Assembly (NCBI RefSeq): GCF_037543845.1
Contig: NZ_JBBIFX010000001.1
Span: 1,116,001 to 1,180,000 of the forward strand
Length of the DNA stretch: 64,000 nucleotides
Source of the DNA: Gymnodinialimonas ulvae
GTDB lineage: Bacteria > Pseudomonadota > Alphaproteobacteria > Rhodobacterales > Rhodobacteraceae
Reading direction: 5' to 3'
The translations under genes and the position numbers were made by a program. Positions 35,241-45,315 of the stretch are shown piece after piece; the first letter of the stretch is position 1; every line of letters starts with the position of its first letter. The notes under the pieces were generated by a model, which saw nothing but the letters and a program-made list of their open reading frames with translations, did no database searches and was not told the origin of the DNA.

Positions 35241-35884
35241 GTGAGTGTATCCTCCCGGTTGGATATCCCTCCGTGACCCCTCGTGGGCCCGGATGGGTTT
35301 AAGAAGTGAGCGCACGTTAGCGAAAGGGTCTGGTCTCGAAAACAGGTTTTCTTGCCTGAATGGGCGTTTTTTGTAAAATTTTCTTACCAATATCGACAAA
35401 AACGCCGGATATACACCTGAGATGGTTGTGTTTTGCGCTAACACAACCGAGGCGAAAGAGTGGGGCAATTATCGTGTATTCTGGTGAGAATTGAGGGGCT
35501 TAGGCAAAAATGCACCCCACCCGCACGCAATTTTGCATCGAATCTCGCGCGGTATGCGATCGATTGTTACGCGCACACAGAATTGTGTTCCGCAGGTGAC
35601 TCGCCATGCCGCAGATCCCAGACGACCCGCGCGCGCGTCCAAAGCCACGCGAGACCGGTCGGCGCGGGTGGGACCGTGGGGTTCGGGATCGGCACGCCGC
35701 CCTGCCCCGTAACCCGGCCAAGGAGGGTTCAGGTTCAGACGCCTGCGCGCCCGGTTGAAATGCATTCATTGCGCAAATCGTCGCCCAGAAGACATTTTAT
35801 TCGCATCAACCCCCGATTGGCGGTTGACGACCCATGGGGCCAAACCTATCGTTTCGCCCACGCGATAACAGGAGCCGCTCGGAC
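35241..35884. other. Divergent gap between the TRAP operon and ilvB
   Basis: These 644 bases hold no supported protein gene. The left third (about 35300-35470) is AT-rich and should contain the TRAP promoter on the minus strand. The right part leads into the ilvB leader peptide. Confidence 0.6.
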
Positions 35885-35932
35885 ATGTCCGACATTCTCG
35901 TACTTGTAGGAAACAGGCGCATGGGTCGGTAA
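35885..35932 (+). CDS. ilvB leader peptide (attenuation)
   Basis: A 15-codon frame encodes MSDILVLVGNRRMGR. Codons 4-8 are Ile-Leu-Val-Leu-Val, the amino acids made by the pathway that ilvB starts. CAGGAG lies ten bases upstream. The frame ends at a TAA inside the 5' arm region of the antiterminator, so ribosome position can choose between the two downstream hairpins. Too short for usual gene callers. Confidence 0.8.
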   Translation: MSDILVLVGNRRMGR

Positions 35933-35987
35933 CACCGGCATCCAGACGGATACCATGCGCCCCCGGATCACCACCGGGGGCTTTTTT
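35916..35987 (+). promoter_or_regulatory. ilvB transcription attenuator (antiterminator and terminator)
   Basis: GGCGCATGG at 35916-35924 pairs with CCATGCGCC at 35953-35961 to form an antiterminator. The last three bases of that pairing overlap the 5' arm of the terminator, GCCCCCGG (35959-35966), which pairs with CCGGGGGC (35974-35981) and is followed by six T. A ribosome stalled on the Ile/Leu/Val codons would leave the first arm free, while one reaching the stop codon would cover it. The two structures exclude each other. Confidence 0.82.
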
Positions 35988-36032
35988 GTGTCGCAGGAGT
36001 AAATCGCAGCGCGGATGAAGAGGACAAGCGCA

Positions 36033-37802
<1,770 letters not shown>

Positions 37803-37883
37803 GCGCGCCCAAGGGTCGATTTTGGTGAATGAACAAAAGTGTGGTAGGATGGTGAATGATCTTCAATTTCAGGGGTCATTCAC

Positions 37884-38771
37884 ATGCTCAAACACTTTTG
37901 TTTTTTCCTACTTATCGCGTTTTTACCCACCACCCTCGCCGCCCGGGACTTCCCCGCCTCAGACACACAAGTCCGGGACACAATCGTCAAACCGCTTCAG
38001 GCGCAGGAACTGACGCTAAGCTATCTCGAAGCGCTGCTGGTCGAGCTTCAGACGCTTGGGCAGGTTGAGGACGATGCGAGCGTTGACACGGTCGATTGGT
38101 CCAGCTTCGGGATCACCATAGACATCGACACGTTGAAACAGCGCGAACCGGTGGCGGTGCCCAAGCGCCTGATGCGGCAACACAACGTGGCCGACGCCCC
38201 CATCGCAGCGTGTGACAGCACCGATCAGCGGTGCCTGTTCGGGATGATCGCGCGCTTCCGGCTGAACATCAACACGGCCATGGCGATCAGGCCACAGGAT
38301 TTATGCCAACAGATCCTCGAAGATTTCACCTCGGCCATCAACACGGCCTGCAGTCCCGGTGTCACCACCTCCAGCGCGCTGGCCGTGTGGGAAACCGACA
38401 AGGGCGACACGTCGTTTCACGTGCTGGTGGAGCAGGAAGAAAACCGCCCGCCGATCCTGCGTGTGTCGCTGATCGGACGGCCCGACATCTTGCAGGGGCA
38501 AAACGGTGACCATTTCGAGCGCCACGATTTTCTCGTGAGCTTCGCTTTCTACGAGACGGCCGAATATTGGATCACCGTCACACCGATTTTCGCGATGCAT
38601 GATCTGTCTTCCTCGGCGATGGCGGATCTTATGGCGATCGACCGCAACCATTACAGCCTGATCGCCTATTCGCGGAACACGCGCGTGATCCCCCGACGTC
38701 TGGGCGATCGGGTCCGAACGCAGGTCGCGCAGGCCGCGCACAGCATCATCAACGCCGCGACGACGAATTGA
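37884..38771 (+). CDS. Exported protein of unknown function
   Basis: The 295-residue product has a signal peptide (cleavage near LPTTLAA, residue 20). The mature part has no family I recognise. It contains three or four cysteines in the middle (DAPIAACDSTDQRCLFGMIA, LCQQIL, NTACSPG) that could form disulfides, and mixed alpha/beta sequence to the C-terminus. It is the first of four genes placed between ilvB and ilvN, 81 bp after ilvB and 12 bp before a small membrane protein gene with which it is probably co-expressed. Confidence 0.7.
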   Translation: MLKHFCFFLLIAFLPTTLAARDFPASDTQVRDTIVKPLQAQELTLSYLEALLVELQTLGQVEDDASVDTVDWSSFGITIDIDTLKQREPVAVPKRLMRQHNVADAPIAACDSTDQRCLFGMIARFRLNINTAMAIRPQDLCQQILEDFTSAINTACSPGVTTSSALAVWETDKGDTSFHVLVEQEENRPPILRVSLIGRPDILQGQNGDHFERHDFLVSFAFYETAEYWITVTPIFAMHDLSSSAMADLMAIDRNHYSLIAYSRNTRVIPRRLGDRVRTQVAQAAHSIINAATTN

Positions 38772-38783
38772 TCGGACCCTGCC

Positions 38784-39236
38784 ATGACCGTTTACAAGGC
38801 AAGATATGCAATTGGGTTGCTCGTCCTGATCGGGCATTTCGTGGCCATCGCGGTGTTCGTCTATCTGGTCGACAAGAAGGTTCTTGATGCGGATTTCCTG
38901 ACCTATGCCGATGGCGTTGCGGTGCTGGCCCCGTTCACCCTTCTTTATGCGACCGTGTTCTACCGCTACGTCGCGGCCAACCCGCGCGCGGTGAAGGCCG
39001 ACAAGCGCCGCAAGTTCGACACTTTGCCCTTCCTTGTGCAATTCGTGACGGTTTTGTTGTTCGTGATGACCCTGATCGGATCCATCGTCTGGGCATTCAA
39101 CAACATCAACGACATCGAAGGGGTGGGAAATATCTCGGCGGTGGTGGGAATCGTGGATACGGTGTTTGCGGTTTTCGTGTCGATGACCTTCTCCCAGTTG
39201 TTCCCTCTGGAATGGGAGCAGCAGACCGGCACCTGA
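38784..39236 (+). CDS. Small integral membrane protein of unknown function
   Basis: The 150-residue protein has four predicted membrane helices: about 8-28, 42-62, 83-105 and 117-138. A basic loop (NPRAVKADKRRKFDT) separates the second and third. No family motif is recognised. It follows the exported-protein gene after 12 bp, so the two probably act together at the inner membrane; this is inferred from spacing only. Confidence 0.7.
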   Translation: MTVYKARYAIGLLVLIGHFVAIAVFVYLVDKKVLDADFLTYADGVAVLAPFTLLYATVFYRYVAANPRAVKADKRRKFDTLPFLVQFVTVLLFVMTLIGSIVWAFNNINDIEGVGNISAVVGIVDTVFAVFVSMTFSQLFPLEWEQQTGT

Positions 39237-39325
39237 GCCTGGCGGCTTTTGCGGGAAAGCGCACCGAGGTCTGCGCGCAGGGATCGCGTATTGCCTCGCG
39301 CAAGCGATCGGATTAGCCACATCCC

Positions 39326-39907
39326 ATGACACGCTTGACCCTGATAGGCCCGCTTCTTGTGCTGGCCGCCCCTGCAAACGCCCAAGGCGCGGTGGATGCG
39401 CTGTTTGATCTGCTGTGCGGTCGGACGGTGCATTTCTATGACGCGGGCGGAAACCAGATCGAATACACCGCCGGTGATGGCTCGGCCTATCTTTGGTACA
39501 ATGGCGTTGACGATGTGATCGTGGGCACCTGGGGCGTCTATTCCGACGCCGAGGTGGCGGAGCGGGAAAACGACGGCTCGGGCGATGAGGGGCGCGACGG
39601 CTTGGATGGCGGCGGGCTCGATAGTGCGGATCTGTTCGATACCCCCACCGCGGGGGCGCAGGTGTGCTACGAGTATCCGCCCGGTGGGTTCGGCCCACTT
39701 GATCCGGGCGGGTTCCATTGCTGGTCGGAGCAGCGCCTATTTGAAACCGTCGTGCAGGGCGGCGTGTTCCCCGGCGACCGCTATGGGTTGAGTGACGGCG
39801 CGCCGCCGTTCCTGTTGCAGCAGCATCCGTTCCTGGAACTGGACACGTTCGACGCCGATTTCCCGCAACTGCCGCCGGAACCAGCCTGCGGGTTGCCGGT
39901 GTCGTGA
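39326..39907 (+). CDS. Exported protein of unknown function
   Basis: The 193-residue product has a signal peptide (APANAQG, cleavage near residue 20). The mature part includes LLCGRTVHFYDAGGNQIEYTAGDGSAYLWYNG, an acidic Gly-rich loop (about 80-105) and VCYEYPPGGFGPLDPGGFHCW. Paired cysteines and many aromatic residues suggest a small disulfide-stabilised beta domain. It overlaps the next gene by one base (TGATG). No function can be given. Confidence 0.68.
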   Translation: MTRLTLIGPLLVLAAPANAQGAVDALFDLLCGRTVHFYDAGGNQIEYTAGDGSAYLWYNGVDDVIVGTWGVYSDAEVAERENDGSGDEGRDGLDGGGLDSADLFDTPTAGAQVCYEYPPGGFGPLDPGGFHCWSEQRLFETVVQGGVFPGDRYGLSDGAPPFLLQQHPFLELDTFDADFPQLPPEPACGLPVS

Positions 39908-40548
39908 TGCGGGCGCTCTTCCTTTCTTTTCTGATGGCTCTGCCCGCCTCGGCCCAGGACTTCCGGGGCCTTTTGCCGGGCATGCCCGCATCGGCTCTTG
40001 CCGCGGTCGGCGAGCCTTTTCGAATTGACCAGGAGGGCGGCATTACCGCAGCCAGCTATCCTCTGCCCTTCGAGCGCACGCTGGATGTGATCTACGCAGA
40101 TGGCACGATCCTGTTCGTGGCACTCGGCGTTTTGCCCGCGACGTCCATGTCACCGCCCGCCTCCTCCGGCCTTCAGGTGGGGGAGAGCAGTCTGGATGCA
40201 GCGCGCACCTTCGCAGGATCCGACGGGTTTGCGTTCGACGTGTTCCAGTCTTTGCCAAGCTTGCCGCCGTCCGGGTGGCGTCTGTCCTACACCCTGCCTG
40301 ATCATCCCGGTCTGGTCCTGTACCTCTCGTTCTACGGACGCTTGGACCCGAGCCTTGACGCATCCGACATCACAAGGCCCGGCGACGCGCCCCAGGATGC
40401 GGTGCTCATCTCTGCCACGCTGACCAACCCCACACTTCTGGCGCAATACCCCAACCTTGCGTCGCTCGCCCAGACACCGCCGCCAGACACGACGCCCTTC
40501 GCCCGGCCCTTGTCCGAGGCGTTTCCCCTGATCGCACTTCCACAATAG
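39907..40548 (+). CDS. Exported protein, related to the protein encoded at 41118
   Basis: The 213-residue product has a signal peptide (PASAQDFRG, cleavage near residue 16). The mature N-terminus QDFRGLLPGMP and the later GLQVGESSLDAARTFAGSDGFAFD and DAVLISATL align with QEFRGVALGAP, GLTFGATTRGDLAEIFGSEG and DAVIVADGRY of the protein encoded just after ilvN. The two genes are therefore diverged paralogues flanking ilvN. The ATG shares its A with the stop of the preceding gene. Function is unknown. Confidence 0.68.
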   Translation: MRALFLSFLMALPASAQDFRGLLPGMPASALAAVGEPFRIDQEGGITAASYPLPFERTLDVIYADGTILFVALGVLPATSMSPPASSGLQVGESSLDAARTFAGSDGFAFDVFQSLPSLPPSGWRLSYTLPDHPGLVLYLSFYGRLDPSLDASDITRPGDAPQDAVLISATLTNPTLLAQYPNLASLAQTPPPDTTPFARPLSEAFPLIALPQ

Positions 40549-40560
40549 GAACCCAGCCCC

Positions 40561-41118
40561 ATGGCCCTCAACATCGAACAAGGCTCCACCAGCCATTCCG
40601 CCTATGACCTGCGCTCGCATATGTCCGATACGATCGAGACGCATACGCTTGCGATCCTTGTGGAGAACGAGCCCGGCGTGCTGGCGCGGGTCATCGGGTT
40701 GTTCTCGGGGCGGGGTTACAACATCGAAAGCCTGACCGTGGCCGAGGTGGATCATGGCGGGCACCGCTCTCGGATCACCATCGTGACTTCGGGCACGCCG
40801 CAGGTGATCCAGCAGATCCACATGCAGCTTGAACGCATGGTGCCGGTCCATGAGGTCAGCGACCTGACCATCGAAGGCCCTTTCGTGAGCCGCGAACTGG
40901 CGCTGATCAAGGTGGTCGCCAAGGGCGAGCACCGGGTCGAGGCGCTGCGCATCGCCGAGATTTTCCGCTGCAACGTGGTCGACAGCACGCTTGAGTCGTT
41001 CGTGTTCGAATTGACCGGCCCGCCTGACAAGATCGACGCCTTCACCGACCTGATGCGCCCGTTGGGGGACGTCCGGCTGGCGCGCACGGGTGTCGCGGCA
41101 ATCGCGCGCGGGCTTTGA
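40561..41118 (+). CDS. ilvN: Acetolactate synthase small (regulatory) subunit
   Basis: The 185-residue protein carries an N-terminal ACT domain (THTLAILVENEPGVLARVIGLFSGRGYNIESLTVAE) that binds valine and gives feedback inhibition. A C-terminal half (HRVEALRIAEIFRCNVVDST) activates IlvB. It is separated from ilvB by four genes for envelope proteins, although ilvBN are normally adjacent. It lies 12 bp after one exported-protein gene and its stop overlaps the start of that protein's relative. Confidence 0.95.
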   Translation: MALNIEQGSTSHSAYDLRSHMSDTIETHTLAILVENEPGVLARVIGLFSGRGYNIESLTVAEVDHGGHRSRITIVTSGTPQVIQQIHMQLERMVPVHEVSDLTIEGPFVSRELALIKVVAKGEHRVEALRIAEIFRCNVVDSTLESFVFELTGPPDKIDAFTDLMRPLGDVRLARTGVAAIARGL

Positions 41119-41720
41119 TGCGCTTTGCGCTGACGTTTGCGTTGGGGCTTGGGCTTTTAACGGTCGGTGGCCCGCTTGCGGCGCAGGAGTTTCGCGGCGT
41201 GGCACTGGGAGCGCCGATCCCGGAAACCGCGCCCGAGCCGACAGGCTCCGAGGTCGCGCCGCCCTTTGGCTACACGCTATGGCAATTCGACGATGGCCTG
41301 TCGATGTCGGCCACCCGCGATGCGGAAACCGGCGTGGTGCTCTACCTGGAGATGTGGCGCACGCAGAGCGCGGGCACGGCCGAGACCCCGCTGCCGGGGC
41401 TGACCTTCGGCGCGACAACGCGCGGTGATCTGGCGGAGATCTTCGGATCGGAAGGCATCGTGTTCGAGAACCGCGGGCGCTTTGTCGAGGTCGGGCCGAT
41501 GGCAGTCTTTTTCATCAGCTACGAGGTCGCGGGATCGGACCGGGTCGTGTCCTTCGTGACGATCCAGCCCCTGTCGGAGGCCAGCGAAGAGACGGCGGAT
41601 GCCTCGGTTCTGGATGCGGTGATTGTGGCGGACGGGCGCTATCTGGATCAGATCTGGGGCGGGAACCGGGGTCGGCTGGACGGCTACACCCCCATCGCGG
41701 ACCCGTTCGGCGCGGACTGA
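41118..41720 (+). CDS. Exported protein, paralogue of the protein encoded at 39907
   Basis: The 200-residue product has a signal peptide (GGPLAAQEFRG, cleavage near residue 21). The mature part aligns in order with the protein encoded at 39907-40548 at three blocks. It includes FGYTLWQFDDGLSMSATRDAETG and YEVAGSDRVVSFVTIQPL. The ATG shares its A with the ilvN stop, so translation is coupled to ilvN. No known family or function. Confidence 0.68.
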   Translation: MRFALTFALGLGLLTVGGPLAAQEFRGVALGAPIPETAPEPTGSEVAPPFGYTLWQFDDGLSMSATRDAETGVVLYLEMWRTQSAGTAETPLPGLTFGATTRGDLAEIFGSEGIVFENRGRFVEVGPMAVFFISYEVAGSDRVVSFVTIQPLSEASEETADASVLDAVIVADGRYLDQIWGGNRGRLDGYTPIADPFGAD

Positions 41721-41902
41721 CTGACCGCCCGCCGCGCCACCCGCCTCCCTCCGCGCACACAGGCGCGAGCGGGCCGGTTGATCCAAGACGCGGGAGCTGT
41801 CTGCACCGCCCCCGCGCCTTGTTCCCGACCAGTTCAGGGGCGAACCGGCCGGAAGGCAATCCTGCGTATCGGCGCGTCCGACGCACGGGCCCGCGGCGAA
41901 GC

Positions 41903-42184
41903 TCAGCCCGCCGGGATCAGGCCAGCCGCTTCGGCGGCGCCCACCTCATCGGTGCTCAGCAAGCCGTCGGCATTTGCATCGAGCGCCTGAAACTCCTGCT
42001 CCGTGAGGGCGGGCATCAAAGTGAGGAGTTCCGCGAAGCTGACCATCCCGTCGCCGTCGCTGTCGACTTCTTCGGCCTGCCCCATCGCAAGCGAGCTCCC
42101 CCCCACCACGGCGGCCACGGCACAGGCAACGGCGATGGCGGCGGCCAGGGCGATAAGTGGGGTCGTCTTGTACTCGGATGGCAT
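41903..42184 (-). CDS. EF-hand calcium-binding protein, exported or membrane-anchored
   Basis: The 93-residue product has a hydrophobic N-terminal segment (about 9-33, signal or anchor) and two canonical EF-hand loops, DSDGDGMVSFAE and DANADGLLSTDE, each with Asp at 1, 3/5 and Glu at 12. It should bind two calcium ions outside the cytoplasm. The ATG at 42184 is the only start giving this signal. It diverges from an ECF sigma factor gene across 365 bp. The role is unknown. Confidence 0.85.
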   Translation of the reverse strand: MPSEYKTTPLIALAAAIAVACAVAAVVGGSSLAMGQAEEVDSDGDGMVSFAELLTLMPALTEQEFQALDANADGLLSTDEVGAAEAAGLIPAG

Positions 42185-42549
42185 GGGGGGAACCCTCCAC
42201 AAAATTACATTCGCATAAAGACGCGCCGGAATCGGCGCGCTGCCTGAGGGTGAAAAAGAGGTAAGGGGCCGATTTGTGCCAGTGCGCACGCCGCGCGGCG
42301 CAAGATCGGCGAGCCCCCGCCCACGTCCTGCGGAGGCCATGCGCGGCGTCCCGCCGAAACACCGCACGCGCCATGGGGATAAGTCGCGATCAGCGGGAGA
42401 TTGCCAAGCAGCACGCGGTTTGGGCGGCAAAAGGTACCGCAGCGGCTCGGGGGACACGCGCGCTTGCGAGACGCCCGCGCGGGACACAGGCTGGGACCAG
42501 ACGCTGCCGGAAACACACGCCGTTTGCCTTTGAGAGCCCCCCCTTCGTC
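42185..42549. other. Divergent gap between EF-hand and sigma factor genes
   Basis: No gene, repeat or recognised promoter motif is seen. It is GC-rich except just upstream of the EF-hand gene. Confidence 0.5.
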
Positions 42550-43161
42550 ATGCCCCAGACCGATGATCCAATGGACCCGCCCGGCGCGCCGATGTCGTTC
42601 GAAGGGTCGCCGGACCCCACCGCCCTGCCCCATACGCGCATATTCACGGCGCTTCTGACCGATCTGCAACGCAGCGCCCGGCGTCTGGCGCGCAGCGGCG
42701 CGGATGCGGACGATCTGGTGCAGGATACGCTGCTTCGGGTCTGGTCGCGGATGGCGGTTTTGCTGGATGCCGAGGACGGGGCCGCCCCGATCGAGGACCT
42801 GCGCGCCTATGCCTTCACCACGCTGCGCCACCGGGCCTTTGCGCGCTATTCCATCGCGCGACCGGTCGAGCGGGTCGACCAGATCGACGACATCACCGCC
42901 CCGCGCGGCTCGGACGGGACAACGCGGCTGGCCTGTGCGCAGGCACTTGCGGCGTTGGCCGATTTGCCCGCCGAGCAGCAGGATCTTCTGCGACTGCGGG
43001 CCATCGACGGGATGAGCTACGCCGATATTGCGCGCAAGACGGGGCTGCCGTTGGGCACGGTGACCTCGCGGCTTGCGCGCGGGCGGGCGACGCTGCGCGA
43101 GGTGCTGGACCTGCCGACGGGAACCCCGGTGACGGAACTTCTGCGCGGACCAGCCCTCTAG
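42550..43161 (+). CDS. ECF-type RNA polymerase sigma factor
   Basis: The 203-residue protein has sigma region 2 (RSGADADDLVQDTLLRVWSR, about 49-68) and region 4 (LPAEQQDLLRLRAIDGMSYADIARKTGLPLGTVTSRLARGRATL, about 142-185), with no region 1 or 3. It is thus an extracytoplasmic-function sigma factor. The ATG at 42550 is used; the N-terminal 30 residues are Pro-rich. No anti-sigma gene is adjacent: the neighbours are a divergent EF-hand gene and a Rieske oxygenase. Signal and regulon are unknown. Confidence 0.88.
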   Translation: MPQTDDPMDPPGAPMSFEGSPDPTALPHTRIFTALLTDLQRSARRLARSGADADDLVQDTLLRVWSRMAVLLDAEDGAAPIEDLRAYAFTTLRHRAFARYSIARPVERVDQIDDITAPRGSDGTTRLACAQALAALADLPAEQQDLLRLRAIDGMSYADIARKTGLPLGTVTSRLARGRATLREVLDLPTGTPVTELLRGPAL

Positions 43162-43300
43162 GGCGCTTGCACGGCGCGCGCGGCGCGCGCGGCACGCGCG
43201 CGTGTCTTGGCCGTGTTCGAAAATGTCGCCAATGGCAAAGCGGCGCGGGCACGAAACCGGCACCGTAACGCACAGTCATTCCTGTGCAGGAGCCTTTGCC

Positions 43301-44455
43301 ATGCCCGACGATCGGATGCGCCCCGCAATGCAGCATTTGGCCGGTGTGACGGCCCCGATCGAGCGCGCCCATGGCCTGCCCAATGCGCATTACACCGACC
43401 CCGATACCATCGCCGCCGAGAACCGCGCGGTGCTTGAGGCGACATGGGCGGCGGTGGGTGTGGGCGCGGATGTGCCCGCGCCGGGCGATGCCAAACCCAT
43501 CGACTTTCTCGGCCAGCCCCTGCTGCTGCTGCGCGATGATGACGGCCAGGTTCGGGTGTTTTTCAACATCTGCCGCCACCGGGGCATGATCCTTGTCGAT
43601 ACACCGCGCCGGATCGAAGGCGCGATCCGCTGCCCCTATCATTCGTGGTGTTATGCCAAATCCGGGCGTCTGGTGGCCACGCCGCATGTCGGCGGGCCGG
43701 GCCAGAACGCCCATGATGGCATCGACAAGGCGACGCTTGGCCTGTCGGAGGTGCGCGCACATGTCTGGCGCGATGTGGTGTTCGTCAACCTCTCCGGCGA
43801 CGCGCCCGCCTTCGAGGAGGTCCACGCCGATCTGCTGCAACGATGGGCCGAGTTCGATCAGCCCCTGCACCACGGCGGGCCGGACAGCACATTCCTGCTG
43901 GAGCTCGAGACCAACTGGAAACTGGCGGTCGAGAATTACTGCGAAAGCTACCATCTGCCATGGGTGCATCCGGGCCTGAACAGCTATTCACGGCTCGAAG
44001 ACCATTACCATATCGAAGCGTCGGGGCAGTATTCCGGGCAAGGCACCTATGTATATCGCCAACTCAAGAGCGAGACCGGCGCGATGTTCCCTGATTTCGA
44101 CGGGCTGAGCGCGCATTGGGATGCGGGTGCGGAATACATCGCGGTCTATCCGAACGTATTGATGGGCGTGCACCGCGACCATGCGTTCGCCATCGTGCTG
44201 GAGCCGGTGGCGCACAACCGCACGCGCGAACATGTGCACCTTTATTACGCCACGCGTGAGACCGACCCGGCCTTGCGTGCGGCCAATGCGGCGCAGTGGA
44301 AGGACGTCTTCGAAGAAGACATTTTCGTCGTCGAGGGGATGCAGCGCGGGCGCGCGGCCTCGGGATTTGACGGGGGGCGGTTTTCGCCCGCGATGGATGG
44401 GCCGACGCATCTGTTCCACGCCTGGGTGGCGGGCCGGATCGCGGCGGAGGGTTAG
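43301..44455 (+). CDS. Rieske-type aromatic ring-hydroxylating/demethylating oxygenase, alpha subunit
   Basis: The 384-residue protein has a Rieske [2Fe-2S] site, C91-x-H93 and C111-x2-H114 (CRHRG and CPYHSW). It also has a mononuclear iron site in NWKLAVENYCESYHLPWVHPGL, with a late FEEDIFVVEGMQRG that supplies the third ligand region. This pattern is shared by choline monooxygenase, glycine-betaine demethylase (GbcA) and carnitine oxygenases, so an alkylammonium substrate is possible. No reductase gene is next to it. AGGAG lies ten bases before the ATG at 43301. Confidence 0.88.
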   Translation: MPDDRMRPAMQHLAGVTAPIERAHGLPNAHYTDPDTIAAENRAVLEATWAAVGVGADVPAPGDAKPIDFLGQPLLLLRDDDGQVRVFFNICRHRGMILVDTPRRIEGAIRCPYHSWCYAKSGRLVATPHVGGPGQNAHDGIDKATLGLSEVRAHVWRDVVFVNLSGDAPAFEEVHADLLQRWAEFDQPLHHGGPDSTFLLELETNWKLAVENYCESYHLPWVHPGLNSYSRLEDHYHIEASGQYSGQGTYVYRQLKSETGAMFPDFDGLSAHWDAGAEYIAVYPNVLMGVHRDHAFAIVLEPVAHNRTREHVHLYYATRETDPALRAANAAQWKDVFEEDIFVVEGMQRGRAASGFDGGRFSPAMDGPTHLFHAWVAGRIAAEG

Positions 44456-44460
44456 CGGTT

Positions 44461-44673
44461 TTGGACAAGCCGGCGCTCGATGCGGCCCTTCTGGCGTCCC
44501 ATGCGGCCGGCGATCGTGCCGCGTTGATCACGCTTTACGCGCAGGCCGCCGACATGGCGGAACCGGGGGCGGCGTTCTACCTGACCCATGCCTATGTCTT
44601 CGCGCTTGAGGCCGGGGATGCCCGCGCGCCGGAGCTGCGCGCGCAACTGGTGGCGCTGGGGGCGGAACTTTAG
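44461..44673 (+). CDS. Small conserved-looking protein of unknown function
   Basis: The 70-residue frame starts with TTG five bases after the Rieske gene stop and encodes an all-helical, Ala/Leu-rich protein (MDKPALDAALLASHAAGDRA onward), like a single tetratricopeptide-type repeat pair. Composition and codon use match the neighbours, and I believe similar proteins occur in related bacteria, from memory only. Its tight spacing suggests co-translation with the oxygenase. Confidence 0.6.
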   Translation: MDKPALDAALLASHAAGDRAALITLYAQAADMAEPGAAFYLTHAYVFALEAGDARAPELRAQLVALGAEL

Positions 44674-44694
44674 GCGCGCCGTGTGACGGGCGGA

Positions 44695-45315
44695 TCAGCG
44701 CGTGGCCCAAACCGATTGGCGATAGCGCAAAAGCCGCCAGCACATCAGCAGCATCCAAACCGTCCAAAGCGGCCAGAACACGGTGGCGTAACGCATCGGA
44801 TGGCACCCGCGCGTGCCCTGCCAGCGCAACGCGTCGCGCATCACATCGCCAAACCCGTCGTTGTTGGCCCCGGGCCCCAGGATCGCGGTGCCATCGCCGG
44901 GCCGCGTGACAACGATCGTCCCACGGCTTTGCATCAGGTCAAGGGCCAGGGCAGCGCCGTCATGGGTGGCGCGGGCGCGCAGGATATCGGCGGCGAAGGC
45001 GCAGGTGTTGAGGTTGGAAAAGACCACCAGCCCGCGCCTGTCGAGCATCTCGGTGTATTGGGTCCAGACCCGCTCGGCCGGGGTGTCGGGCTCTGGCATG
45101 CAGGTGGCAGCGTCGCAGATCTCGACCGTGACGGGCTCAAAATCCACATTTCGGCTGCGGTCGGCGGCCCACACGATCAGCAGCGTCGCCAGACAGCAAA
45201 ACACCAAGCCTTCCACAAATCGCAAGCCGCGGGTCAGGATCCGGGCAAAGCGGGCCTGCGGGGGATCTTCGGATGCGGGGCCTTTCGGCGGCGGTGCCTC
45301 AGCTTCGGGTGCCAA
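44695..45315 (-). CDS. Membrane protein of unknown function
   Basis: The 206-residue protein has a Pro-rich cytoplasmic N-terminus and two membrane helices, at about 30-50 and 172-195. Between them is a roughly 120-residue periplasmic domain with cysteine pairs (EICDAATCMPEP, NTCAF). The sequence SRGTIVVTRPGDGTAILGPGANNDGFGDV stands out but matches no family I know. It overlaps the lytic transglycosylase gene by 17 bases and follows it on the same strand, so the two are probably co-translated. Confidence 0.7.
   Translation of the reverse strand: MAPEAEAPPPKGPASEDPPQARFARILTRGLRFVEGLVFCCLATLLIVWAADRSRNVDFEPVTVEICDAATCMPEPDTPAERVWTQYTEMLDRRGLVVFSNLNTCAFAADILRARATHDGAALALDLMQSRGTIVVTRPGDGTAILGPGANNDGFGDVMRDALRWQGTRGCHPMRYATVFWPLWTVWMLLMCWRLLRYRQSVWATR

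Noticed and set aside
35460..35880. A plus-strand protein gene of up to 149 codons before the ilv leader
   Set aside because: It has no ribosome site or recognisable domain and is rich in Arg/Cys/His in a way typical of non-coding sequence.
38301..40043. A 580-codon minus-strand frame across the ilvB-ilvN insert
   Set aside because: The plus strand has four frames with signal peptides or membrane helices, proper spacing and overlaps; the minus frame has low-complexity composition and no recognisable domain.
43168..43203. CG-alternating tract (GGCGCGCGCGGC type) before the Rieske gene
   Set aside because: It is a low-complexity GC stretch; no repeat unit, promoter or hairpin of convincing length could be defined.
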